Shown here piece after piece: positions 1 to 7,849 of a stretch of 28,167 nucleotides of DNA. The DNA is from Haplomitrium mnioides (lineage: Eukaryota; Marchantiophyta; Haplomitriopsida; Calobryales): contig JBNGIS010033747.1 of assembly GCA_049999725.1 (NCBI GenBank), forward strand, positions 1 through 28,167. Direction: 5' to 3'. Under the pieces are notes generated by a model. It was given only the letters and a program-made list of their open reading frames with translations, ran no database searches and had not been told where the DNA came from. Made by a program: the position numbers and the translations under genes. Within the stretch, counting starts at the first letter, position 1; every line of letters starts with the position of its first letter.

Positions 1-615
1 CAGATTACTTTGATGAGTAAAGCTTTTTTATTTCTATTTGAAAACATCTTATTCGAGTTGCACTCGAATCAGTTTTTCTTGGCAATCCTTTGTGGACTGT
101 CGTTTGACAATTTTGTCTTCACCAACAAATGTACTACTTCTCGATGCTACTCGAGCTCTTCAGCAACCCCTCTTCGAACTAGCTTGCAGAACTGCTTCAA
201 ATCAGATGATTTGACCTGCAACTGACTTGTCTTCTCTGAGTGATCTTGCTGCAATCAAAAACATGCAAAATTGCTGCAATTTTTGCCTCAAACTAACCTC
301 TTTGGTTGTTCAATTTTTGTTCTTCCACAAAATGATGTTGTTCCCTTCGTCGATGTCTAGAAACCCTAATTTCCAGCAAGCCTTCCTTCTTCAACAAAAT
401 GTCCAAGCGTTCCAATCTGCTGTCATCAATTTTTCAGTAGGGTTCCAATTTCCAGCCAAATTCTTCTACAACAATCTTTAGCGATTTCATTTGCACTCCA
501 ATTTCTTATTGTGCCCACTTTTCGACACTCTATTGGAACACAAAATAGAGTTCTATTTTCTTTTTCATGATCTAAAGCTCTTTTGCTCCTCAGTATTACG
601 TCTGCTCCTGAACCT
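1..615 (-). mobile_element. C1 leader: internal region of a Copia-type element, no coding domain seen
   Basis: Read on the minus strand, this stretch lies directly downstream of the C1 primer-binding site, so it is the 5' internal region of that element. All minus frames are broken by stops. I see no gag, zinc knuckle or protease motif, and the plus-strand open stretches look like chance. The element runs off the left edge, so coding regions may lie outside the window. It could also be a non-autonomous derivative with no genes. Confident that it is element interior, unsure of the type. Confidence 0.55.
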
Positions 616-627
616 ACTCTGATACCA
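616..627 (-). other. C1 primer-binding site (initiator-Met tRNA type)
   Basis: The minus strand reads TGGTATCAGAGT, which matches the plant initiator-Met primer consensus TGGTATCAGAGC at 11 of 12 bases. It abuts the LTR end TTAACA with no spacer, the usual arrangement in plant Copia elements. It fixes the orientation (minus) and the inner edge of the LTR. Confidence 0.85.
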
Positions 628-837
628 TGTTAAGAATATACACTACGCATCAAAAACACGAACTCACAAAAGAAATGCAATATATATCATATAAGCACAA
701 AATGGTGCGATTTACATAAAAGAGAGGAGTGCACTCTCCCAACTCCAATTTGCCCCAAGTATAATACTAGTCCTAACTAAACTAAGGGGGCTGCCAGCTC
801 AGCTTGGTAGCCTATCAGAGCTTGTTAATTTAATACA
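628..837 (-). repeat. C1 LTR (5' LTR of a minus-strand Copia-type element)
   Basis: A 210-bp segment whose minus strand starts TGTATTAAAT and ends CTTAACA, directly followed by the primer site. The outer edge is set where the E1 reverse-transcriptase reading stops: the codons for a KKSKC motif end at about 835. This shows that C1 inserted into E1. The second LTR would lie left of the window, so neither the target duplication nor LTR identity can be tested. The outer boundary could be off by a few bases. Confidence 0.7.
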
Positions 838-1526
838 CTTAGACTTCTTGCTATAAAACTTCCAACTACGTAGTCTTTGTAATACTTAATTAATATGAGG
901 ATGATGCTCAACCAAACTTTTACTAAAGATAAGGATATTGTCCAAAAACACCAACATTAACTTATACAATGACCTATCAAAAACTTGATGCATTTGACCC
1001 ATTAATATCGTCGGAGCATTAGTAAAACCAAGTGTAAGAACCTTCTACTCAAAATGCTCATACCTTGTGCGAAAAGTTGTCTTTGACATATCACTTGGCT
1101 TGATAAGAGTTTGCCAATAGCCACTTTGAAGATCCAACTTAGAAAAAAATTGCACACCACTCAATCGATCAAAAAAATCATCAATACGAGGTAGAGGATA
1201 AATATTCTTCACTGTTTGATTGTTCAATCCTCGATAATCAATACAGAGACAAAATCCACCCAAGGCAAAGTACTATGCTAAATGAAATCCTTCTCAAGAA
1301 GATTCGTCAATGTCTTTTGAAACTCCTTTAATTCTTGTGGTGATAACCGATATATAGGTTGATTATAAGAAGTACTTCCTGGTATCAACTTAATTGGAAA
1401 AGACATTCCGCAATCTTCTAATAATCCATTTGGAAAATCTTCCGAAAACACATTTGCAAACTCTTTTAAAATATCATCTATCATTGAGGTAGGCACACAT
1501 TTTCCTCCCTCCTTACTCAAGTCCAC
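838..1526 (-). pseudogene. E1 reverse transcriptase fragment (Ty3/gypsy)
   Basis: Minus-strand remains of the polymerase of gypsy element E1. In order: an upstream NVFSEDFPNGL segment, YRLSPQELKEFQ and LLEKDFI (about 1500-1280), [14 protein letters not shown] (about 1240-1200), [31 protein letters not shown] (about 1020), the catalytic box FLDNILIFS (about 950-925) and a final KKSKC motif at about 845. The fingers, palm and start of the thumb are therefore present. The catalytic box has Asn where the second metal-binding Asp belongs (codon at 937-939). Stops and a frame change occur, including just after YEHFE. The reading ends abruptly at C1, and RNase H and integrase should lie beyond C1, outside the window. 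Confidence 0.9.
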
Positions 1527-1659
1527 AATTAGCTTGATCCAAACAGTAAAGCATGCAACTCTTGCTCCACTAAATTAACATGTTGAACTAATTTAGGCTT
1601 CTTCACCAACGGTGTCAAACATCTTAGAAACCATTCTTTTTCTTGTAAAGTAACTTGAA

Positions 1660-1945
1660 TGCATCATTTTTCCCAATCAAATTGTATGGATCAATCTTCA
1701 AGCCAATGCAACCCTAAAATAATGTCATATTAAACAAGTGTAATTACAAATTGCATAGATTCCATATACTCTTTTCCAATCCCTAAAAGAAATGGCTTTT
1801 GAGAGCGAAACACATCATGCTTTTGGCTATCAGCCATAGTCACAACACTCTCCTTGATAGGTCTAAATTTTGCTTTGATTATCTTAGAAAAATATAGCGA
1901 CATAAAGTTTTACGAGATCCAACTATCCACCAACATTCTACAAGA
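1660..1945 (-). pseudogene. E1 aspartic protease remnant
   Basis: Minus-strand retropepsin-like region between gag and RT. The active-site segment reads LVDSW (Val-Asp-Ser at 1922-1930): the catalytic Asp and Ser are present, but the following Gly of the DSG triad is replaced by Trp. A downstream ILGLHWLED...FDWE segment (about 1727-1671) matches the C-terminal protease motif (ILG-hydrophobic-WL) of plant gypsy elements. Several stops interrupt the frame. The family call is firm from order and motifs; the exact ends are approximate. Confidence 0.7.
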
Positions 1946-2039
1946 GTGATTCTTAATCGTACCGTCAAGATTGAACAAAGTACCTTGAAGTAGCTTGCAA
2001 AGTTCTTAGTATGGTGTTTGAATGGTTGATAACATGATC

Positions 2040-2670
2040 GAGCTTCTATAGCAATAAGTTATGAGTCATGCTGCTCTGCCATGCGTATTGCTTCTTCTAA
2101 TTGAGTAGGCTCTCTCATTGTAACTTCCATTCTTGTGCGAAGTTTCAATCCTAAAACAAAGCGGTCTAGTGCTTCTTCTTCTCTTATATCATAAATTTGT
2201 ATAATTGTTTTCTAAAAATGTGCAACATAGCTTCTCACAGTACCAAGTTGCTTTAATTCGACCAATTGATCTCTTGCTACTTTTGAAACATTTAAAATTC
2301 TTAATCCTGAAATCACGTGTTCTTTGATTTCACACCAAGAAACCAATAGAGGCAGCAAATCCACATTGTGCTTGTTCTATTTGATATCTCCACCAAGTTT
2401 TTGCAATTACTTCCAATTGACTTGTTGCAAATAGAATTCGTCGACCATCTCTTCTAATCTTTGTAGCTTCAAAATATTGCTCACAATCTAATATGAAGTT
2501 TTGAGATGCACCATAAACCATCCTCCCATTGTATGTTTTTGGCGTTAGAGTCACTCATAACTCTCTTCTTCTTGAAAAGTTGCTCTTTCTTTGATCATTT
2601 CTTCGAAAAATCATGAAAGATGTTCAAGTTGTTGTTCCATTGCTTGAACCACTGCCTCTTGAATCTCCAT
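2040..2670 (-). pseudogene. E1 gag remnant
   Basis: Capsid-type gag of E1 on the minus strand. A plausible start Met at 2668-2670 opens a Gln/Glu-rich coiled segment (MEIQEAVVQAMEQQLEHLS) about 30 bases downstream of the primer site. After a stop and a frame change, the best-preserved part (2554-2330) carries NFILDCEQYFEAT and a TWWRYQIEQ motif typical of plant chromovirus gag. Further remnants (a VARDQLVELKQLGTV segment and a FVLGLK segment) follow down to about 2100. No CCHC zinc knuckle is seen before the protease. Multiple stops make it non-functional. Confidence 0.75.
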
Positions 2671-2700
2671 GTAACTCACCACTAAAAAAAAATAACCGTA

Positions 2701-2712
2701 GTTCTGATACCA
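2701..2712 (-). other. E1 primer-binding site
   Basis: The minus strand reads TGGTATCAGAAC, an 11-of-12 match to the initiator-Met tRNA primer consensus. One base separates it from the LTR terminus (TGCA) at 2714. It gives the minus orientation, in agreement with gag, protease and RT order. Confidence 0.85.
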
Positions 2713-2876
2713 ATGCAAAGACCTCAAGGACCAAATTCAAATGAATAAGAACTCATAGTGAACTTTAATAGAGTTCTTCAACCAAATGCCAATAAGGCAA
2801 GCAAAAGCCAAGCAACCAAAGAACCTAAGTGATTCAAGAGGAGCTCCAGAATGAGGAGTGGGGCCGTGAAGCTCTT

Positions 2877-2885
2877 CTATTTATA
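2877..2885 (-). promoter_or_regulatory. E1 LTR TATA box
   Basis: The minus strand reads TATAAATAG, a textbook plant TATA box, about 165 bases upstream of the LTR's inner end. Transcription would start near 2850, leaving an R-U5 segment of roughly 135 bases before the primer site. A second weaker AT-rich site (about 2993-2985) lies in the duplicated segment. Confidence 0.6.
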
Positions 2886-3253
2886 CAAGAGAAGAAAGTG
2901 TCATCCTTCTTTCTTCACTTACAATTCACTTCTAATTTCAACCCTAAAAGTGACTCCCTACTACTTCCTTCACCCCTCTCTATTTTATTATAAATAGCAC
3001 AACACCATGCTTGTACTATTACACTTCTATTCATATAAGAGAAGAAGTTGTCATCTCTCTTTCTTCACTTGCAAGTCACTTCCAATTTCAACCCTAAAAT
3101 TGATCACTTAGAAGTCACTTCTATTTCAACCCTTAAAACTCTAAAAATAACTTTGAAAGCAAGTAATTTTATCTCAAATCAACCTTTAAATTGACCCTCT
3201 ACCACTTCCTTCACTCCTCTTTATTTTTTATAAATAGCACAACATCATACTTA
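2881..3253. repeat. Diverged direct duplication inside E1 LTR
   Basis: The segment 2881-3013 recurs at 3032-3253. Both copies start with a run like AGAGAAGAA.GT.TCAT followed by CTTTCTTCACTT, and both end with CTTCCTTCAC.CCTCT, a TATAAATAGCACAACA run and C.T.CTT. The second copy is longer by an internal stretch near 3110-3185. It looks like an old tandem duplication of the LTR upstream region. Confidence 0.6.
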
Positions 3254-3588
3254 TACCATATAACTCTTAAGATCAAAATTGCTTTTGCATGTATGGACTT
3301 CCATCACTTTAATTTTCATCTTAAAAATACATAGATGACATATCGACTTCATCATTCTTGAAGCAAATGTTGAAGCTCCTCTTCTATTATTTCATCTGAT
3401 AGCATGTTGTTTAATACTCATGTCTATGAACAATTCTATGACCACTTGAATGTTGAAGTTGTTTCTATCTCTAATTTGAATACTATAGAAATAATTAAAC
3501 AGAACATCAAACAAACAAATATTACTTAATATGAAAATAACAAACATATACTAAAAACAAAGGTCAACTAATTAGGTGTTGATGTCAA

Positions 3589-3593
3589 TGTCA
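3589..3593. repeat. E2 target-site duplication, left copy
   Basis: TGTCA immediately before the E2 5' LTR, identical to TGTCA at 9745-9749 directly after the 3' LTR. Five bases is the normal duplication length for Ty3/gypsy integrase. It proves that E2 inserted as a unit at this point. Confidence 0.9.
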
Positions 3594-3710
3594 TATAATC
3601 ATCCCTAACTTTAGTAAGCCATGATAAAAAATAATGTAAGATATAGTATCAACTATGTCTGGAAAGATATTACTAAGTTAGAGTAGCAAAAATAGATTGC
3701 TATTATAGAG

Positions 3711-3911
3711 AATTGGACACATAGTAAGAGGAGAGAAAGTCAACGAATTAAAGTGAAAGAATGAGTCTAGATAAGGACACGTGGCAAGCGGAGAATTAAA
3801 GTGAAGTGAACGTTCTAAAGATAAGGACTCATGGCAGAAGGAGAATTAAAGAGAGATAGAAGGTTCTAAGGATAATGACATGTGGCAGATAGAGAATAAA
3901 GTAAAGGGTGG
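3711..3911 (+). promoter_or_regulatory. Repeated G-box/ABRE-like motifs in E2 5' LTR
   Basis: A ~50-bp unit (ATAAGGACACGTGGCA, then GGAGAATTAAAG and GGTTCTAA) is repeated about three times, plus a diverged outlying copy. The G-box core sites are at 3778-3785 (CACGTGGC, intact), 3828-3835 (decayed CTCATGGC) and 3879-3886 (CATGTGGC); an outlier at about 3713 reads CACATAGT. CACGTGGC is the known binding core of plant bZIP and bHLH factors, including ABA-response elements. The block lies 100-300 bases upstream of the TATA box, as an enhancer would. Function is inferred from motif and placement only. Confidence 0.5.
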
Positions 3912-4014
3912 TCTAATCAGAGTGAGAGAGAAAAAGAGCGGTCCAATTAGAAGAGGATAGAAAAGGAACCAATAAGATTCTTCCACCTATGTAAGCAAGG
4001 AGTTTTCTATCAAG

Positions 4015-4023
4015 TATATAAAG
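4015..4023 (+). promoter_or_regulatory. E2 5' LTR TATA box
   Basis: TATATAAAG, conserved unchanged in the 3' LTR (9628-9636), with AACCAATAAG about 45 bases upstream. Transcription would start near 4045, giving an R-U5 of about 85 bases before the LTR end at 4131. Confidence 0.65.
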
Positions 4024-4132
4024 AAAGGAGAGTGCCTTGTTTGGAATCTCTTACCTTGTGAGTTTTTGAAGTCTTTGTGCACTTCTCTTGTATGTGTTGT
4101 GCTAGCTTGTGCATATGTTAGTAGTGTTACAA

Positions 4133-4144
4133 TAGTATCAGAGC
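4133..4144 (+). other. E2 primer-binding site (one base changed)
   Basis: TAGTATCAGAGC, one base after the LTR end. It matches the initiator-Met consensus TGGTATCAGAGC except for a G-to-A at position 2, which fits the transition-rich decay elsewhere in the element. Confidence 0.85.
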
Positions 4145-4335
4145 TTGGTCTTCTCTAAAGAAGTGTGGATTACCCCTCTTTAGAGAAGCACTAAAGACCT
4201 TTTGGAGTAGTGGAATCTCCATTTTGCATTAACTCCAAGAGAGTTAAACTCTCAAGTTTTTATGAGTGAAAGATCGTGGATATCCCATCCTTTATGAATG
4301 AAGATAAGAAGTTTGACTTGATACTATGGTAGCTA

Positions 4336-4551
4336 ATGGATAGAGGAGCATTTGTACCTCCTAGAACTCTGCTATTGAATCCTTTTAATATTCGTGTGTT
4401 TAACATTGACAAACATTTCTTTCGTCAATTTTTAGTGTATAATTTTGGGGATGATTTTATGGTCTTTGTGATGGAATCGAGAGAACATGTTATCTTGCCT
4501 GTGGTTAATTATGATGTTACATGGGAGTGTTTTATTTACGTTTTGTGGTAG
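4336..4551 (+). CDS. E2 leader ORF 1, unknown 71-aa protein related to leader ORF 2
   Basis: An open frame of 71 codons between the primer site and gag. I do not recognise a family. Its middle part (RQFLVYNFGDDFMVF, then ILPVV) matches the pattern of leader ORF 2 (RDFLVRKFGERFFDS, then ILPIL) in the same order and spacing. It ends in TAG 7 bases before the ORF 2 start, in a different frame. Both may be halves of one former protein-coding leader or a duplicated domain of an extended gag. There is no signal peptide or membrane helix. Real coding status is unproven. Confidence 0.4.
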   Translation: MDRGAFVPPRTLLLNPFNIRVFNIDKHFFRQFLVYNFGDDFMVFVMESREHVILPVVNYDVTWECFIYVLW

Positions 4552-4558
4552 ATAGAAA

Positions 4559-4759
4559 ATGGATTTGAACCAAACTCTTGTAGAAGAGTTCAACTCCAAG
4601 TGTCACATTTCCATTCGAGTAACGCCTAAGCAAATGCTGCGAGATTTTCTTGTTCGTAAATTTGGAGAGAGGTTTTTTGATTCAGTGTTAGCATCAACTA
4701 AACCTTTTATTTTACCTATTTTACATAATTGGAATGTGTATGTATTTGTTTTCATATGA
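4559..4759 (+). CDS. E2 leader ORF 2, unknown 66-aa protein related to leader ORF 1
   Basis: A second short leader ORF, 31 bases upstream of the gag start at 4791. It shares with ORF 1 a basic/aromatic core: R-[QD]-FLV-x2-FG-[DE]-x-F, a short variable stretch, then ILP-[VI]-[VL]. The nucleotide sequences have diverged far more than the protein pattern, which argues for an old duplication that was once translated. It ends at TGA before gag, and its frame differs from gag's. Function unknown. Confidence 0.4.
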   Translation: MDLNQTLVEEFNSKCHISIRVTPKQMLRDFLVRKFGERFFDSVLASTKPFILPILHNWNVYVFVFI

Positions 4760-4790
4760 GTTACAAGCAGTTGAGTTATAACAGAAAATC

Positions 4791-5760
4791 ATGGAGGCGA
4801 GTTCGAGCAATCTAGAAGGAGGAGCTTAGATGATGGCAAAGTTAGAAGAACTCCAAACAGCCCTTATAGCAAGCCAACAACAAACAAATATGTTGATGGC
4901 GGAAATGGTGAAAATGCAATTGCAACAAGAAAACTGATAAGGGAGTCGAGAAACACTACTTCAAAAGATGAGCAAATCGTGTAAAGTGGACGCTTATGGA
5001 GGAAGCCGTATGGTAGGTGTTGTAGAAGGATAGGTGTATCAGATGGAAGTTCACATGTCACATTATCCGTATGCATTAGATTTGGAGAAGGGACTATTTG
5101 CAAGATCCTTTTTAACAGAGCACGCATCTATTTGGCTACAAGGATAGGAGTGACAAAAAAATGCATGAGGAGAACAACTTTTGTGGAGCAGCCTTAAAGA
5201 AGGCTTACTACAAAATTTCATAGCAGTAGACTCTATATTAACCGCAAGGACTAAGCTTTGGGAATTAGAGCAACAAGGCAGTGTTGCAAGGTACATTGAA
5301 GAGTTTCGAAGCCTACAAGTCCAAATTGAAGACATGAGTTCAACCAAGTCCCTCGACAAATTTTTGCAAGGATTAAAAAGGAAGATTTGAGGGGAAGTTA
5401 TGATGCGCAACTTGAAGGATGTTAACGAAGCCATCTCATTTGCTCAAAGAATTGAAGGAACATTGGAGATTGTCCAAACAGGAGGGAATTATGGTCCAAT
5501 GTCTATGGAGTTGGGACATATTAGAAGAAAAGATTTCAATCGCCCCAATCAACAACCAGGAGGACCTTACAATGCTATAGAATGAAGAACTGAAGAACGA
5601 CGAGAAACACGAACATGTTATAATTATAGGCGAATAGGGCATATTGCACCGAATTGTAGAGCAGTACAGCGTAATCAAGAACGAGTGTTTTGAAGGCCTC
5701 TTCATAATGTCAATAATGGAGAAGAAGAAGAATGTCAAGAAAATGAGGGGCGCTAGTAAA
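4791..5760 (+). pseudogene. E2 gag (capsid and nucleocapsid), inactivated
   Basis: Gag starts at ATG 4791 (MEASSSNLEGG) and keeps one frame to the protease, broken by stops at about 4827, 4935, 4938 and later. Visible parts: a coiled Gln-rich segment (about 4830-4935), HMSHYPYALDLEKG, the TEHASIWLQ motif (about 5116-5142), LLQNF, a VARYIEEFRSLQ capsid segment (about 5280-5320), LDKFLQGLK and AISFAQRIEG. The nucleocapsid knuckle at 5616-5657 should be CX2CX4HX4C, but the second Cys is Tyr (TAT at 5625-5627), so zinc binding is lost. The reading is shared with the protease, as in many plant gypsy gag-pol ORFs. Confidence 0.85.
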
Positions 5761-5844
5761 AGAACCTCGTGGTTTTGCTAGAACAAAGAAGAAAGGCGCG
5801 GAAAAGTTTCGATAAAAGCAAATATACTATATAGAAAAACAAAA

Positions 5845-6407
5845 AAAATGGAGGACTAATTGTGGTTGATGGATGGATGGAAGGATTGGCAATCAAAGTT
5901 TTGGTGGACTTCGGAGCGGAAGAAAATTATCTGTCATAAGCGATAGCCTTGAAGTTGAAATTACCAATTGAAAAAGAAGAGCATGAGGTGGTTGAAATGG
6001 CAAATGGCCAAAGAGAGCCTATTGAATACTTGTCTCAAACTATAGCTCTACATATGGGCAACTATGAAGAAAATTTGGAGTGGAAGATCACGACATTGGC
6101 GAGATATGATGCGATTCTTGGAATGAAATGGCTACGAAGATATAACTCGCAAGTAGATTGGTATAAGAGGACACTCACGACTTCTCAATGGAAGATTTGG
6201 GGAGAGAGAGTACGACCTCATTCAAGGTACCTACCCTTATATGTGATTAGAGCACATTCCATCAAAAAACAAGATACAGTGTTTTTGGGGCTCATACGTG
6301 AACTCACAGTTGAGAAAGAGGACTCAAAGCATAAAGTTCCCCATGATCTTCAAGGTATTTTGAAGGAGTTTCACGACGTCTTTCCCCATGATTTACCCCA
6401 TGGATAA
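5845..6407 (+). pseudogene. E2 aspartic protease, inactivated
   Basis: Retropepsin domain following gag in the same frame. The flap-side strand VDGWMEGLAIKVLVDFGAEENYLS contains the active-site triad, but Ser is replaced by Phe (DFG). A stop follows at 5937. The downstream frame (from about 5949) carries the DAILGMKWL motif (about 6108-6134) and VDWYKRTLT. It ends at TAA 6405-6407, after a PHDLPHG motif that normally leads into the RT linker. The frame then changes near 6404, where a small indel shifts pol into the next frame. Confidence 0.85.
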
Positions 6408-6430
6408 GATGCATTGATCAGAAGATTGAG

Positions 6431-7195
6431 GTTTTTTTATGAAGTATTCCACCATGCAAAGCCCCATATCGATTGCCTCCTCATGAACTCGAGGAATGCA
6501 AATCTCATATTATTGAGTTGTTGGAGAAGGGGTTCATTCAGCCAAGTATATCTTCTTATGGTGCACCATTATTATTTGTAAAGAAGAAAGATGGGAGTAT
6601 GAGAATGTGTATCGACTATCGAACACTCAACCAACAAACGGTGAAAAATAAATATCCGTTACTTAGAATGGATGATTTGTTTGATCAACTTCAAGGAGCA
6701 AATTACTTCATAAAATTAGATTTGAGAAGCGGATATAATCAAATCTGAATTGCAGAAGGTGACGTGCGAAAAACAACATTTCGAAGTTGATATGGGCATT
6801 TTGAATACCTTATTATGCCTTTTGGATTAACTAATGCTCCTACCACATTTATGGACGTTATGAATGATATTTTTCGATCTTATTTGGATATGTTTGTTAT
6901 TGTATTTTTGGATAACATTCTCATCTACAGTAAGAATCTTCAAGAGCATCAACAACACCTTCGTACGGTATTAAAGGTACTTCGAAATCACAAGTTATAT
7001 GTGAAGATGTCAAAATGTGAAGTTGGGAAAAGGGAGGTGGACTACTTGGATCATCATGTGAGTGTAGGAGAAATCCAAGTTATGGATGAGAAAGTAGAGG
7101 CAATTCAGAAGTGGAAAGCTAATAGTGGTCACACACAACTACAAGGATTTTTGGGGCTAACCGGGTTTTATCGTTGATTTGTGAAAGGTTTTGCA
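6431..7195 (+). pseudogene. E2 reverse transcriptase, inactivated
   Basis: A gypsy RT with all the usual boxes in order: [39 protein letters not shown] (6512-6598), [49 protein letters not shown] (about 6800-6850), catalytic box FLDNILIYS (6905-6931) and the thumb start VKMSKCEV. The second catalytic Asp is Asn (AAC at 6914-6916). Stops at 6746, 6788 and 7175 all fit CGA-to-TGA changes. It would copy element RNA into DNA in virus-like particles; this copy cannot. Confidence 0.93.
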
Positions 7196-7730
7196 CAAAT
7201 AGCAAAACCATTGACCAACTTGCTCAAGAAAAGTCATACGTGGGCATAGGGAGCTATTGAAGAGTTGGCGTTTCAAGCATTGAAGAAATCACTTCTTCAT
7301 GCTCCTATTCTTAAATGGTATGATTCCAAATGACTAATCAAACTTTCAGTGGATGCATCAGAAAAAGCCATAGGTAGAGTCTTGCAACAAGAATGAGAGG
7401 ATGGTTGGAATCCTATTACTTTCTTTTCTAGAAAATTAAGCAATGCAAAGCAGAACTACCACACCATAGAATGTGAAAAATTGGCGATTGTGTTGTCAAC
7501 CAAACATTGGAAGCACTATCTCGGAGATAAGGAGTTTGTATTCGAAACCGATCATAAGCCTCTCATCTATCTAGAAACTCAAAAAGAGCTCTAAAAAAGG
7601 CAGATTCGATGGGTGGAGTGGCGACAATGGTTCCATATGAAGGTGGTTTATGTGGAATGAAAACGTTAGATTGCAGATGCCTTAACACGCATGCCTCAAC
7701 TCAATGTCATGTCTAAAATCACAATTCATC
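7196..7730 (+). pseudogene. E2 RNase H, inactivated
   Basis: Continues in the RT frame. SVDASEKAIG (about 7350-7380) carries the first catalytic Asp. ITFFSRKLSNAKQNYHTIECEKLAIV (about 7419-7490) carries the Glu helix. FETDHKPLIYLE (about 7540-7575) carries the next Asp. IADALTRMP (about 7672-7698) closes the domain. Stops at about 7247, 7331, 7396 and others interrupt it. Confidence 0.88.
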
Positions 7731-7849
7731 CTACTTAGTGGATAGAAATGTTGGCTGCAGTAAAGACAGATGAAGAGATCATTGCCGCACAACAAAAGAA
7801 GCTGGTGAAAGAAGTGAGAGGATTGATTTTCTTCCAAGATAAGGTATAG

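Larger units (their letters stand above)
2714..3593 (-). repeat. E1 5' LTR (partial or of uncertain outer end)
   Basis: The LTR begins on the plus strand at TGCAAAG next to the primer site and extends to where E2 inserted at 3594. The sequence resumes after E2 at 9750, so the LTR may end near 3593 (TGACATTGACAT read on the minus strand) or continue past 9750. No second LTR copy exists in the window to decide. It is AT-rich, without ORFs, and contains an internal direct duplication annotated separately. Confidence 0.6.
3594..4131 (+). repeat. E2 5' LTR
   Basis: 538 bp, pairing over its whole length with 9207-9744. It starts TATAATC where the 3' copy starts TGTAATC, so the canonical TG terminus has a G-to-A change here, and it ends GTGTTACA. 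It contains G-box-like repeats (3711-3886), a CCAAT motif (about 3969) and a TATA box (4015). It has no ORF. Confidence 0.95.

Noticed and set aside
10-481. Two plus-strand ORFs at the left edge
   Set aside because: They lie antisense in the C1 leader. No domain, and composition is like the surrounding non-coding DNA.
6431-6440. TTTTTTA run as a programmed -1 frameshift site between E2 protease and RT
   Set aside because: The heptamer is not in the needed phase relative to the upstream frame, the upstream frame already stops at 6405, and the RT-linker frame is readable from about 6407. A simple indel near 6404 explains it better.
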